A stretch of 64,000 nucleotides of DNA from Nocardia vinacea NBRC 16497. GTDB lineage: Bacteria; Actinomycetota; Actinomycetes; Mycobacteriales; Mycobacteriaceae. Numbering within the stretch: the stretch's first letter is position 1; every line of letters starts with the position of its first letter. Below, piece after piece: positions 39,373 through 48,242 of this stretch. Under the pieces are notes generated by a model, which searched no databases, was not told the origin of the DNA, and saw only the letters and a list, made by a program, of their open reading frames with translations. The translations under genes were made by a program, and so were the position numbers. Location of the stretch: positions 21,019 to 85,018 of the forward strand of contig NZ_BAGN01000426.1 in NCBI RefSeq assembly GCF_000308835.1. The letters run 5' to 3'.

Positions 39373-40014
39373 TCATCCTTCGGTCTCGGTGCTGTAGGCC
39401 AGCACGATGTGGCAGAAAAGGTCGGTGCGCCGCATGCGCACTTTGCGGCTGCGGGGTTCCATCAGCACCTGAACGGCGGTGCCGTCGTGCACCGCGACCA
39501 GGGCCTGCCCGAGCGCGACGGGATCGGGCACGGTCCGGCCGACGCGCGCCAGTGCGGCGACGATCGTCGGCATCAGCGCTGTGACGATCGCCTCCTCGCG
39601 TCCGGCCATCACCTGCCGCAGGTTTGGTGTGCGCAGCGCGTGCGAGGTGAATTCGGCGGTGATGCGAAACCAGTCCTCATCGATCGGCACGGCGCGGTCC
39701 AAGCGCTCGACCGCGGCGCGGATATCGGCGATGCCGTCGACCGAGAAGCCGTCGAGGGTCGCGCGGATACCGGCGATCATGGCGGCCGATCGCTGCTCCC
39801 ACATGGCCAGGAACAACTCGTCGAGCGAAGTGAAGTTGGAGTAGAAGGCGCCACGGGTGTATCCGGCCCGTTCGCAGACGCGCTCCACCGAGGCGCGGCC
39901 GAAGCCCTCTTCGGCGAAGACCTGATACGCGGCGGTCAGCAGGCGTTTACGTGTCTCGGTTCGCCGGCGGGTCACCCGGCGCACCGGGGTATCCGCATCG
40001 GTGGTCGAGGCCAA
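39373..40014 (-). CDS. TetR family transcriptional regulator
   Basis: 213 aa. It starts at TTG 40014, with AGGAGG 6 nt upstream. The HTH lies at about residues 20-65 (RKRLLTAAYQVFAEEGFGRA, VERVCERAGYTRGAFYSNF, TSLDELFLAMW). The C-terminal ligand domain is all-helical. It is followed almost directly by the KstD-like flavoprotein and faces an alcohol dehydrogenase across a gap that contains a palindromic operator; it likely represses both directions. Confidence 0.87.
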   Translation of the reverse strand: MASTTDADTPVRRVTRRRTETRKRLLTAAYQVFAEEGFGRASVERVCERAGYTRGAFYSNFTSLDELFLAMWEQRSAAMIAGIRATLDGFSVDGIADIRAAVERLDRAVPIDEDWFRITAEFTSHALRTPNLRQVMAGREEAIVTALMPTIVAALARVGRTVPDPVALGQALVAVHDGTAVQVLMEPRSRKVRMRRTDLFCHIVLAYSTETEG

Positions 40015-40044
40015 CGTGCACCTCCTCGGGCATCCGCTCCATTC

Positions 40045-40077
40045 GATACAGCAATGTATTCAATACAGAAATGTATC
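40045..40077. promoter_or_regulatory. Probable TetR operator
   Basis: Palindrome TGTATTCAATACA (40055-40067) nested between GATACA (40045-40050) and TGTATC (40072-40077). It is 30 bp upstream of the TetR start and about 100 bp upstream of the alcohol dehydrogenase. Confidence 0.65.
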
Positions 40078-40174
40078 AGAAGGCCGACTCACCTTCGGCG
40101 GAACGGCTGAACCAGCGCGGTCGGCAGGGATAATCCGAAGAGACCGTTCCCCCCGTCGCTGAGGAGTGATCGGC

Positions 40175-41224
40175 TTGAATGCGAGTGCGGCAACCACGGG
40201 CATGACCGGCTGGCGGGTGCGACGGCCGGGACCGATCGATCGGGGACCACTCGACTTCGTTCGCGAAGCGGTGCCCGAACCCGCGGCCGGCGAACTCCTC
40301 GTGCGGGTACTGGCCTGCGGGGTCTGTCGCACCGACCTGCATGTTGCCGAGGGGGATCTGCCGGTGCATCGACCCGGTGTGGTGCCGGGACACGAGGTGG
40401 TGGGTGAGGTGGTGGCCCAGGGGCCAGGATCCGCTGGGGCACTCGGATCTTCGGCTCCCGAGTTCGCGGTCGGTGATCGCGTCGGCATCGCCTGGTTGCG
40501 CCACACCTGTGGCATCTGCCGGTACTGTCTGCGCGGCGCGGAGAATCTGTGCCCGAATTCGGCGTACACGGGTTGGGACGCGGACGGTGGTTACGCCGAA
40601 TATGCCACTGTCCCAGCGGCTTACGCTCACCGGCTGCCCGACGGATACAACGACATGGAAACCGCGCCGCTGCTGTGTGCCGGGATTATCGGCTATCGGG
40701 CGCTGCAGCGTGCGGATCTGCCGAGGGGTGGACGGCTCGGGATCTACGGCTTCGGCGGCAGCGCGCATATCGCCGCGCAGGTGGCGCTGGCGCGGGGTGC
40801 CGAGGTGCATGTGATGACCAGGGATCCGGCCGCGCGCGAGTTGGCCGCTGACCTCGGCGCGGCCTCGGTGCAGGGTGCGGCGGATCGGCCTCCGGTGCAA
40901 TTGGATTCGGCGATCTTGTTCGCGCCGATCGGCGAGCTGGTGCTGCCCGCTCTGGAAGCGCTCGATCGCGGCGGCATCCTTGCCATCGCGGGCATCCATC
41001 TCAGCGATATCCCGGCGCTGAACTATCAGCGGCATCTGTTCCAGGAGCGCGAGATTCGCTCGGTGACTGCCAATACCCGCGCCGACGCGCGCGAATTCCT
41101 CGCGCTGGCGGGCGAACACCGTATACATGTGACCACAACGGGGTACTCCCTCGGTACGGCAGATCGAGCCCTCGTGGATCTCGCACATGGACGTTTCACC
41201 GGCGCAGCGGTTCTCATCCCCTAG
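40175..41224 (+). CDS. Zinc-dependent alcohol dehydrogenase
   Basis: 349 aa. A TTG at 40175 is chosen for its GAGGAG 9 nt upstream; GTG 40166 and ATG 40202 are in frame. The catalytic zinc ligands are in LACGVCRTDLH and PGHEVVGEV; the structural zinc site is CGICRYCLRGAENLC. The Rossmann turn is IYGFGGSAHIAAQVAL. Overall it matches the AdhA-like zinc alcohol dehydrogenases of mycobacteria and nocardiae, NAD-dependent enzymes for alcohol/aldehyde interconversion. It is divergent from the TetR gene and probably under its control. Confidence 0.88.
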   Translation: MNASAATTGMTGWRVRRPGPIDRGPLDFVREAVPEPAAGELLVRVLACGVCRTDLHVAEGDLPVHRPGVVPGHEVVGEVVAQGPGSAGALGSSAPEFAVGDRVGIAWLRHTCGICRYCLRGAENLCPNSAYTGWDADGGYAEYATVPAAYAHRLPDGYNDMETAPLLCAGIIGYRALQRADLPRGGRLGIYGFGGSAHIAAQVALARGAEVHVMTRDPAARELAADLGAASVQGAADRPPVQLDSAILFAPIGELVLPALEALDRGGILAIAGIHLSDIPALNYQRHLFQEREIRSVTANTRADAREFLALAGEHRIHVTTTGYSLGTADRALVDLAHGRFTGAAVLIP

Positions 41225-41302
41225 GCGCCTGAATCATCCTGCGCGCGAACGGATTCCAGGACACGATTCAGCGCTGAACCGGTCTCGCTTCAGCTGAGTT
41301 GC

Positions 41303-41400
41303 TTGACGCAACTCTCTACCGTTCTTACCTTCGCGGATATAGCCGAGTGACACTTGTCGCTGACAAGTGTCCCTCGGCTTCTCACAACGGCGTGAGAGGT
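41303..41400 (+). promoter_or_regulatory. Cutinase promoter with a strong leader hairpin
   Basis: -35 TTGACG (41303-41308) and -10 TACCTT (41326-41331) are spaced 17 bp. Just downstream, ACACTTGTC (41350-41358) and GACAAGTGT (41362-41370) form a perfect 9-bp stem with a 3-nt loop, extended by GCCGAG (41342-41347) and CTCGGC (41373-41378). A further small repeat CTCAC/GTGAG follows before the ribosome binding site. It could be a DNA operator or an RNA element. Confidence 0.6.
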
Positions 41401-41407
41401 GATCACG

Positions 41408-42067
41408 ATGGAAATCCGGAAGGCAAGAATTTTCGAGAAGTGGCGGCTGGCACGGGTATTCGCTGTGCTATTGCTCGTCGCTACGGCGGGGGTGGTGACC
41501 AGCATCGGAGCGCAGGCACGGGCGGACTGTGCCGCGGTCGATGTGGTCGTCGCCAGAGGCACCGGCGAACCCGGGTGGCTCGGCTCCGTCGTCGGCGACC
41601 CGCTGTATGGCACGCTGCTCCAAGCACTTCCGGTGAGCAGCAGCGCTTACCGGGTGGACTATCCCGCGGACCTGCTCGACCCCACGTCGGTCAGCCGCGG
41701 CACCCAGGACATGACCGACCATGTCATTCGGCAGTCGCAGATGTGCCCGGATCAACAGTTCATCCTGGTCGGTTACTCGCAGGGCGCGGCTGTCGTGCAC
41801 GGTGTCGTGGGCACCGGCATCGTGACCGCGCTGCCCGGGATCTACGTGCTCCCCGGCGATCTCGAATGGAAGGTGTCGGCGGTTCTGCTGTTCGGTGACC
41901 CCCTCCGCCTGATCGGCTGGGGCGTACCCGGCAACTACGCCTGGAAGACCGCCGATTACTGCACCGGTGGTGATCCGATCTGCGGTGGCGGCTTCGACCC
42001 GAGCCAGCATGGGAACTACGGCTGGGCATTCTGGCCGGCCGCGGATTTCGCGGCGGGCCGGGTGTAA
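41408..42067 (+). CDS. Secreted cutinase family serine esterase
   Basis: 219 aa. The ATG at 41408 has GAGAGG upstream. A signal peptide covers residues 1 to about 39 (RVFAVLLLVATAGVVTSIG, then ARA before D-C). The mature protein has VVVARGTGEPG near its start, the nucleophile motif ILVGYSQGAAV, the Asp-containing DYCTGGDPICGGG and the final SQHGNYGW His. These form the Ser-Asp-His triad and disulfides of the cutinase family. Such enzymes hydrolyse lipid or polyester ester bonds outside the cell. It is preceded by its own promoter and a strong leader hairpin. Confidence 0.9.
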   Translation: MEIRKARIFEKWRLARVFAVLLLVATAGVVTSIGAQARADCAAVDVVVARGTGEPGWLGSVVGDPLYGTLLQALPVSSSAYRVDYPADLLDPTSVSRGTQDMTDHVIRQSQMCPDQQFILVGYSQGAAVVHGVVGTGIVTALPGIYVLPGDLEWKVSAVLLFGDPLRLIGWGVPGNYAWKTADYCTGGDPICGGGFDPSQHGNYGWAFWPAADFAAGRV

Positions 42068-42165
42068 CCGGGAAATCCGTGCGGCGGGGTCGAGCACCGA
42101 CCCCGCCGCCGGTGTGTTCGCACGAGATTCATGCCGATGGCACCCGGGCGTGGGACAGTCTGAAT

Positions 42166-43866
42166 ATGACAGCGCACCGTCGCATCGGCATGATCATTGC
42201 GGGACTCGTGAGCATCGCCCTGGTGGCGGGGTGCGGCACCGCATCGGACAGCGGTCACCCGACCACCTCGACGGCCCCGGGAGTGATCCCGCTCATCTCG
42301 ACCGACGATCTGCGCGGCGCGCAGTCGGATGAGGTACATCTGTTCGGGCTCAACGATTTCCACGGCAATCTGCAACCACCGGCGAGTTCGAACGGCAAGA
42401 TCGCCGGATACGACGCGGGTGGCGCGGCCTACCTCGCCACCCATCTGGCCCGGTTGAAGCAGGCGTATCCGGCCAGTGCCGTGCTGTCGGCGGGCGACAA
42501 TATCGGCGCGAGCCCGCTGGTCTCCGGCCTCTTCCACGACGAGCCGACCATCACCTTCCTCAATTCCATCGGACTGGCCGCCTCCTCGGTGGGCAATCAC
42601 GAATTCGATAGCGGCGTTGTCGAATTGGCGCGACTGCAGCAGGGCGGATGCGCGCTCGCCGGATGTTCGCCCGGCGCGCCGTTCACCGGAGCGAAGTTTC
42701 CCTTTCTGGCCGCCAATGTCACCGGTGCCGACGGTAAGCTGCCGCCCACTCTGCGGCCGTGGACGATGCTCGAGGTCGGCGGACACAAGATCGGTGTCAT
42801 CGGCACGGTGACGCCCGAGACGGCGAGTATTGTTCTGCCGGAAGGCATTCGGGGCTACACCTTCGGCGACGAGGTCGCGGCGATCAATCGCTATGTCCCC
42901 GAGGTGAAGTCGGCCGGTGCGCAAACGGTGGTGGCGTTGGTGCACGACGGTGGTGTGCAGAAAACAGCCCAGAATGCGGCGGTCGACTACAACGGTTGTG
43001 CGAATATCTCCCCCGAGGTGACCGCATTGGCAACCGGTGTCGATCCCGCGGTCAGGGTGCTGTTCACCGGACATTCGCATCAGCCGTATGTCTGCACCAT
43101 CGACGGCAAGGTGGTCACCCAGGCCGCCTCCTACGGTCGGCTGATCACCGATGTCACCCTGCGCTTCGGCGCCGACGGTGTGCAGGCATCGGCGGTCAAC
43201 CGGGTGGTGACCCGGGAGGTCACTCCGGACGCGGCCACCACCTCGCTGATCGACTTCTATGCCGAGCAGGCCAAGCCGCGCGCGGAGCGGCCGGTCGGCA
43301 TCGCGGCGGCGTCGCTGCCACACGAACCGGCGGGCTCCGGTGAATCGCCGCTCGGTGATGTCATCGCCGATTCGATGCTCTCGGTCACCGCGCCCGCGCC
43401 CGCATCGGCGGTCGCGGCATTCATGAATCCGGGCGGTGTGCGCACCGATCTGAAGTCCGGTCAGATCAGCTACGGCGATATCTACAGCGTCCAGCCGTTC
43501 GGCAATCAGGTCGTCACCGTCACCATGACGGGCAGTCAGATCCTGCGTCTGCTCGAACAGCAATGGAGCAACGGCAAGACGACCGTGCTCTCGCCCGCCG
43601 GGCTCACCTACACCTATGTCGAGTCGAGTCCGAAGGGCGGCAAGGTCGTCGCCGACAGCGTGCGCATCGGCGGCCAACCCCTCAACCCGGTCGCCACCTA
43701 CCGCATCACCACCAACAGCTTCCTGGCTTCGGGCGGCGACGGTTTCACGGTCTTCACCGAAAGCACCGACAAGACTGTCGGGCCCATCGATCTTGATGCT
43801 TTCGAGACCTACCTGAAGGGCCGCCCCCCGCTGGAATCGCCGCCCGCCCGTGCCGGGAAGCGCTGA
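42166..43866 (+). CDS. 5'-nucleotidase/2',3'-cyclic phosphodiesterase family lipoprotein
   Basis: 566 aa. The ATG at 42166 begins a lipoprotein signal (IGMIIAGLVSIALVAGC, lipobox VAGC). The calcineurin-type metallophosphatase domain carries LNDFHGN, SAGDNIGASPL, SVGNHEFDSG and FTGHSHQPYVC. The C-terminal 5'-nucleotidase substrate domain carries IADSMLS, MNPGGVRTDLKSGQISYGD and FLASGGDGFTVF. It releases phosphate from extracellular nucleotides at the cell surface, scavenging nucleosides. It begins about 100 bp after the cutinase gene on the same strand; only a weak ribosome binding site is seen. Confidence 0.9.
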   Translation: MTAHRRIGMIIAGLVSIALVAGCGTASDSGHPTTSTAPGVIPLISTDDLRGAQSDEVHLFGLNDFHGNLQPPASSNGKIAGYDAGGAAYLATHLARLKQAYPASAVLSAGDNIGASPLVSGLFHDEPTITFLNSIGLAASSVGNHEFDSGVVELARLQQGGCALAGCSPGAPFTGAKFPFLAANVTGADGKLPPTLRPWTMLEVGGHKIGVIGTVTPETASIVLPEGIRGYTFGDEVAAINRYVPEVKSAGAQTVVALVHDGGVQKTAQNAAVDYNGCANISPEVTALATGVDPAVRVLFTGHSHQPYVCTIDGKVVTQAASYGRLITDVTLRFGADGVQASAVNRVVTREVTPDAATTSLIDFYAEQAKPRAERPVGIAAASLPHEPAGSGESPLGDVIADSMLSVTAPAPASAVAAFMNPGGVRTDLKSGQISYGDIYSVQPFGNQVVTVTMTGSQILRLLEQQWSNGKTTVLSPAGLTYTYVESSPKGGKVVADSVRIGGQPLNPVATYRITTNSFLASGGDGFTVFTESTDKTVGPIDLDAFETYLKGRPPLESPPARAGKR

Positions 43867-44170
43867 GCCGGTGGGCAAACGCGGTGTCCCGATTAAGGTT
43901 TCGCGTTCGGACATTATCTGAAAACTGTTGTAACACACAATATTAGCGACGCCCATTGGTGACCATTCACACATCACCCTGGGCCGTCGTTCGCTTGCCC
44001 GGGGCTAGCTGCGCCGATTAAAGTTACCCACCAGTAGGGCAACGGTGTTCCTGCATTGGCTCAGCAAACTGTTGGCTGGAAGCCGAATCAATGATGTCCG
44101 CATTCACTGCTGCATGCCGGGCGCGCATGTGTGACAACTCAATTCGAGTGCGACAGCAGGAGGAAATGCG
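43867..44170. promoter_or_regulatory. Intergenic region upstream of the fatty acyl-CoA reductase gene
   Basis: 304 bp without a gene, less GC-rich than its surroundings. It contains an imperfect inverted repeat GTTACCC (44023-44029) and GGGCAAC (44037-44043), one mismatch, around CCAGTA. This is a possible TetR-type operator of a lipid gene. No clear -10/-35 pair was found. AGGAGG lies just before the ATG at 44171. Confidence 0.4.
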
Positions 44171-46201
44171 ATGACGACTTTCATCGTGACGGGCGGAACC
44201 GGATTCTTGGGCCGGCGGGTCGTTCAGGAACTGCTGGCGGCCGATTCCGAAGCCATTGTGCATGTGCTGGTTCGCACCGCGTCGGTGGCGAAATTCGGTG
44301 AACTCACCGCGGGCTGGACGGGTGGCGAACGCGCATTTCCGATGCTCGGTGATCTGACCGCCGAAGGTCTCGGTTTGATCGAGGACGCGCCCGAGGCCGA
44401 CCACGTGATCCACCTCGGTGCGGTCTACGACATGACCGCCGACGAGGAGACCGCGCACGCGGCCAATGTCGCGGGCACGCGCTCGGTGCTGGAACTGGCG
44501 CGTGAATTGGGTGCGGTACTGCACCACGTCTCCTCGGTGGCCGTGGCCGGTGACCACAAGGGCAAATTCTTCGAGGAGGATTTCGACCTCGGCCAGCGGC
44601 TGACCTCGCCGTACCACCGGACCAAATTCGCCGCGGAGAAGCTGGTCCGCGAATCCGAGGGCGTGCGCTGGCGGGTGTATCGGCCGGCGATCGTGGTCGG
44701 CGATTCGGGTACCGGTGAGATGGACAAGATCGACGGTCCGTACTACTTCTTCCCGGCCATCTCGCGCCTGGGCGCGCTGCCTGCCGAACTGCCGATGCTG
44801 CTGCCGGATCTGGGTGCGACAAATATCGTGCCGGTCGACTACGTGGCGGGCGCGATGGTCGAGTTGGTGCGCCGCAAGGGGCTCGACGGACGCACGTTCC
44901 ACCTGGTCAACCCGGAGCCGCAGCCGTTCGGCGAGATCTACGGTGCGCTCGCGGCCGCGGCGGGTGCGCCGACCGGAATCGGCACGGTGCCCGGCAGCGG
45001 GTTCGCGCTGAACGGGCTCGCCCACCTCCCGGGTGTCGCGACCGTTCGCGATTTCCTGTTGGAGCAGCTGGGAATTCCGGCCGAGGTCGCACCGCATACC
45101 TCGTTCGCGGCGGAATTCGTCTCCGACTCCACGCGGGCGCAGTTGCGCGGGACGGGTTTGGCGGTGCCGTCGTTCGACAGCTACGCCGAGCGGCTGTGGC
45201 AGTACTGGGCCGAGAACCTGGACCCGAACCGGGGTCGGCCCGGCGACAGCGGTGATCCGCTGGACGGTCGCGTCGTCCTGATCACCGGGGCGTCCTCCGG
45301 CATCGGACTGGCGACCGCCCATGCCGTCGCGCAGCGCGGTGCGACCGTGCTGATGGTGGCGCGCGGTGTGGACGATCTGCATGCCGCGGCCGAGGCGGTG
45401 CGCGCCGAAGGTGGTGTCGCCCATGCCTATCCATGCGATATCACCGATTCCGACGGCGTGGAGGATTTGGTCGCCGCGGTGCTCGCCGATCACGGCCATG
45501 TCGATTATCTGGTCAACAATGCGGGACGGTCGATCCGTCGCTCGGTGGTCAATTCCACCGACCGCATGCACGATTTCGAGCGGACCATGGCGGTCAATTA
45601 CTTCGGTGCGGTGCGACTCATTCTCGCGCTGCTGCCGTCGATGCGGGCGCGGCGCTTCGGACATATCGTGAACATCTCCTCGATCGCCGTGCAGACCAAG
45701 GTGCCGCGCTTCGCCGCGTATGTGGCGAGCAAATCCGCGCTGGACAACTTCAGCGAGATTGCTGCCGTCGAAAATCGGGATGCGGGAATCACTTTCACCT
45801 CCGTACGCATGCCATTGGTGCGCACGCCGATGATCGCGCCGACCGATATCTACCGCTCGCTGCCGGTGCCGGATCCCGACCGCGCCGCCGCCATCGTGGT
45901 GCGCGCCATCGAGGATCGCCCGCACCGCATCGACACCCCGGTCGGCACCTTCGCCCAGGCGGTCGAACTGCTGATGCCCTCGGTCAAGCGGACGATCATG
46001 CACCAGGGGTTCCGCTGGTTCGGTGAATCGCATGCGGCACAGGGGAAGCAGCAGAAAGCGGCCCCCGCCGCTGCCGACGACGCGGATCAGGACTCCGGTC
46101 GCAATGCGCTGTCCTACCTCGCACCGGTGGTACTGCCGCTGATGACTCTGCCCAGCCCGGCCGCGCGGGTCACCCGGGTAATCCCCGGCCTGCATTGGTG
46201 A
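44171..46201 (+). CDS. Fatty acyl-CoA reductase fused to short-chain dehydrogenase (AcrA1/FcrA type)
   Basis: 676 aa, two-domain. Residues 1 to about 350 are an extended SDR/NAD-binding-4 reductase: VTGGTGFLGRRVVQELL at 6-22, then HHVSSVAVAGDHKG, YHRTKFAAEKLV and YRPAIVVGDS. Residues about 368-590 are a classical SDR: VVLITGASSGIGLATAHAV, NNAG, NISSIAV and YVASK. The C-terminal 90 residues are basic and amphipathic. This architecture matches actinobacterial fatty acyl-CoA reductases of the Rv3391 type that produce fatty alcohols for wax esters. The start has AGGAGG 7-8 nt upstream. Confidence 0.88.
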   Translation: MTTFIVTGGTGFLGRRVVQELLAADSEAIVHVLVRTASVAKFGELTAGWTGGERAFPMLGDLTAEGLGLIEDAPEADHVIHLGAVYDMTADEETAHAANVAGTRSVLELARELGAVLHHVSSVAVAGDHKGKFFEEDFDLGQRLTSPYHRTKFAAEKLVRESEGVRWRVYRPAIVVGDSGTGEMDKIDGPYYFFPAISRLGALPAELPMLLPDLGATNIVPVDYVAGAMVELVRRKGLDGRTFHLVNPEPQPFGEIYGALAAAAGAPTGIGTVPGSGFALNGLAHLPGVATVRDFLLEQLGIPAEVAPHTSFAAEFVSDSTRAQLRGTGLAVPSFDSYAERLWQYWAENLDPNRGRPGDSGDPLDGRVVLITGASSGIGLATAHAVAQRGATVLMVARGVDDLHAAAEAVRAEGGVAHAYPCDITDSDGVEDLVAAVLADHGHVDYLVNNAGRSIRRSVVNSTDRMHDFERTMAVNYFGAVRLILALLPSMRARRFGHIVNISSIAVQTKVPRFAAYVASKSALDNFSEIAAVENRDAGITFTSVRMPLVRTPMIAPTDIYRSLPVPDPDRAAAIVVRAIEDRPHRIDTPVGTFAQAVELLMPSVKRTIMHQGFRWFGESHAAQGKQQKAAPAAADDADQDSGRNALSYLAPVVLPLMTLPSPAARVTRVIPGLHW

Positions 46202-46406
46202 TAGATCCCATCATGGGCTGATCGTCCCGACGCGAACCGCCTGCTGCGGCGAGCGTGGGACGTTCGGCCCTGGTGTGGACGATCGGTGTTTCGTATTCTT
46301 GCGGTGCCGACCAGCCGTATTTCCTGCCCGTAGTTGCGGTCCAGTGCCGCGGTGGTGACGAATCCTGGGACAAGGGACCGTCGAACTCGGGGCAGGGATA
46401 ACGGTC

Positions 46407-47150
46407 GTGAATGTTCGTAGGAATGGTGTGGGGCAGTTCGATCAGTTGACCGATGAATTTTTCTCGGCCCTCGAGTTTCTGAAAAAGCTGTCGGCCGAAG
46501 GCGGTGAGATGACCGCCCTGTGCGGTGCCTGTGTGCGGGTGCTGCCGGTGCAGCGTGCCGCGATCCTGATCCAGGAGCGCGATGCCGGGCTGCAGCCGTG
46601 GGCCACAAGCGATTCGGTCGCGGCGCGGGTGGAGGCGGTGCAGGCCACCGCGGGGCAGGGGCCGGCCGTGGACGCCGCCGTCGCCGGTGTGCCGGTGCTG
46701 GTGGCCGATCTGGCCGAAACCGATGTGCGGTGGCCGGGCTTCGCCGATGAATTGAACCGCGTCGCGGTGGCCGGGGCGGTGGTCGCGGGGTCGATGGTCG
46801 CGGTGCCGTTACAGCTGGGTGTGGTGCATTTCGGTGTGCTCGATCTATATCGGGCCGAACCGGGCAAACCGGAACCGTACGTGATTTCGGCGGGGCTGCA
46901 TATCGCCGATCTGGTCATCGCGCAGTTGGTGGCCGGATCGGCGAAATCCGCGCACGCCGCCGCGCAATGGTGGGATCAGCCGCTGACCAGTCGCACGATC
47001 CACCAGGCGGCCGGAATCGTGCTCGCACAATTGGACATTCGCGCACCCGACGCTTACGCGCTGCTGCGCGCCTATGCCTTCGCGCACGGGCTGTCGCTGG
47101 CCGAGGTCGCGGCGCTGGTCGTGGACGACCGGCTCCGCTTCGATACCTGA
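46407..47150 (+). CDS. GAF and ANTAR domain protein with a divergent ANTAR motif
   Basis: 247 aa, GTG start at 46407. Residues about 20-160 form a GAF domain (LCGACVRVLPVQRAAILIQE, ATAGQGPAVDAAVAGVPVLV, VAVPLQLGVVHFGVLDLYR). Residues about 190-240 align with ANTAR (LTSRTIHQAAGIVLAQLDIR, AYALLRAYAFAHGLSLAEVA). The usual IEQAKG is replaced by IHQAAG, so RNA binding may be altered. ANTAR proteins are typically RNA-binding antiterminators controlled by a sensory domain. It is convergent with the next GAF-ANTAR gene, the stops 1 nt apart. Confidence 0.82.
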   Translation: MNVRRNGVGQFDQLTDEFFSALEFLKKLSAEGGEMTALCGACVRVLPVQRAAILIQERDAGLQPWATSDSVAARVEAVQATAGQGPAVDAAVAGVPVLVADLAETDVRWPGFADELNRVAVAGAVVAGSMVAVPLQLGVVHFGVLDLYRAEPGKPEPYVISAGLHIADLVIAQLVAGSAKSAHAAAQWWDQPLTSRTIHQAAGIVLAQLDIRAPDAYALLRAYAFAHGLSLAEVAALVVDDRLRFDT

Positions 47151-47151
47151 C

Positions 47152-47913
47152 TCAGTCCGCCGCTTCGGCACGCAGATCGATGCGCCCCTCGACAATGTCA
47201 CCGGCGATATCGGTGAGTCGTCGTCCGGTGGCGCGGGCGTGTCCGCGCATGATTTGGAACGCACGATCCATATCCCGGTCGCCGCGCTCGGCGAGCACAC
47301 CCTTGGCCTGCTCGATGGTGATGCGCGTGTTCAGCGCGGTCGGAAACTGCGCCTGGATCGTCGCGCCCTGTGCGAGCAACACGTATTGCGCGATGCCGAC
47401 GGCCGCGATATCCGCGAGGATCTGCCCGATGCGCAGATCCAGCTGTCCGAGCGCGGCGGCCGAGGTGGCAAGGATCGTGAGCGCGCCGATGCTGTCGCGG
47501 TGCAGCCGCAGTGGCACGGCATAGGCGGAGCGATACCCCGCGGCCGTTGCCGCGGGGGTGAACTCCGGCCACAGCTGCCCGTCGGCACGCAGATCGGGGA
47601 CCGATGCCGCCGCACTGTTCCGATAGGCATCCAGGCTCGGTCCCTCGCGCTGTAACAAACCGTGCAGTCGCGACGACTCGTTGGTTGAGGCGAGTACTTG
47701 TAGCTCACCGCGTTGGTCGGCTAGCAACAATCCGGCATCGGTAGCGTCGGTGACTTCGGTACAGGTCTCGAGCAGCTGCTGACACAGTTCGATAACGTCG
47801 AAATCGCTCGCCAGCGAGTCGACCGCGCGCACAAGTGACCGTAATAACTGGATCGAATCCGGCAGCGGCTCGGATGATCGCTCGTGCTGCCGATCGTCGA
47901 ATCGGGGCGCCAT
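47152..47913 (-). CDS. GAF and ANTAR domain transcription antitermination regulator
   Basis: 253 aa. The ATG at 47913 has GGGAGA upstream. The GAF domain lies at about residues 35-175 (VIELCQQLLETCTEVTDATD, AGLLLADQRGELQVLAST, YAVPLRLHRDSIGALTILA). A canonical ANTAR domain follows at about 185-245 (LNTRITIEQAKGVLAERGDR, AFQIMRGHARATGRRLTDIA). It is expected to bind paired hexaloop RNA hairpins and prevent termination when the sensor is active. It is convergent with one ANTAR gene and divergent from another. Confidence 0.85.
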   Translation of the reverse strand: MAPRFDDRQHERSSEPLPDSIQLLRSLVRAVDSLASDFDVIELCQQLLETCTEVTDATDAGLLLADQRGELQVLASTNESSRLHGLLQREGPSLDAYRNSAAASVPDLRADGQLWPEFTPAATAAGYRSAYAVPLRLHRDSIGALTILATSAAALGQLDLRIGQILADIAAVGIAQYVLLAQGATIQAQFPTALNTRITIEQAKGVLAERGDRDMDRAFQIMRGHARATGRRLTDIAGDIVEGRIDLRAEAAD

Positions 47914-48242
47914 TGCAGTCTCCCGGTCGCGGTGATTGCTACTCGCCGCAATGCGGCACATTCAGCGGAGAGAACTCAGCGAAAAATAAGCCTCACCGGG
48001 CACATCATTGTGGCACGGTCAGGTCGAGCCTGTCGTCCATCGTGGCATTCGGATAGTAGTCATGTCGACCACCATCTGATGGCCGGTCGACGGAATCCGA
48101 TGAGTAGCTGGATATTTCAAAGGAGCATGGTGGTGTCGAAATCGTGGTGTGTTACTTCGCTTAGCCATACTATGGAAACGTCAGCAAGTGCGGCGCGGGA
48201 CTTGAGGGGACGGCCGACTTTCGCACGTACGGGGTGATTCGG
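47914..48242. other. Gene-free divergent region between two GAF-ANTAR genes
   Basis: 329 bp. It includes a TACTAT -10-like box (48168-48173) without a convincing -35, and an inverted repeat GTCGACC (48064-48070) and GGTCGAC (48085-48091) that brackets CCATCTGATGG. No convincing coding sequence on either strand. Confidence 0.4.

Noticed and set aside
44024..46195. Long open frame on the minus strand opposite the fatty acyl-CoA reductase
   Set aside because: It is Arg/His/Gly-rich and low in hydrophobic runs, as expected for the antisense of a GC-rich gene. The plus strand encodes a clear two-domain reductase with a ribosome binding site.
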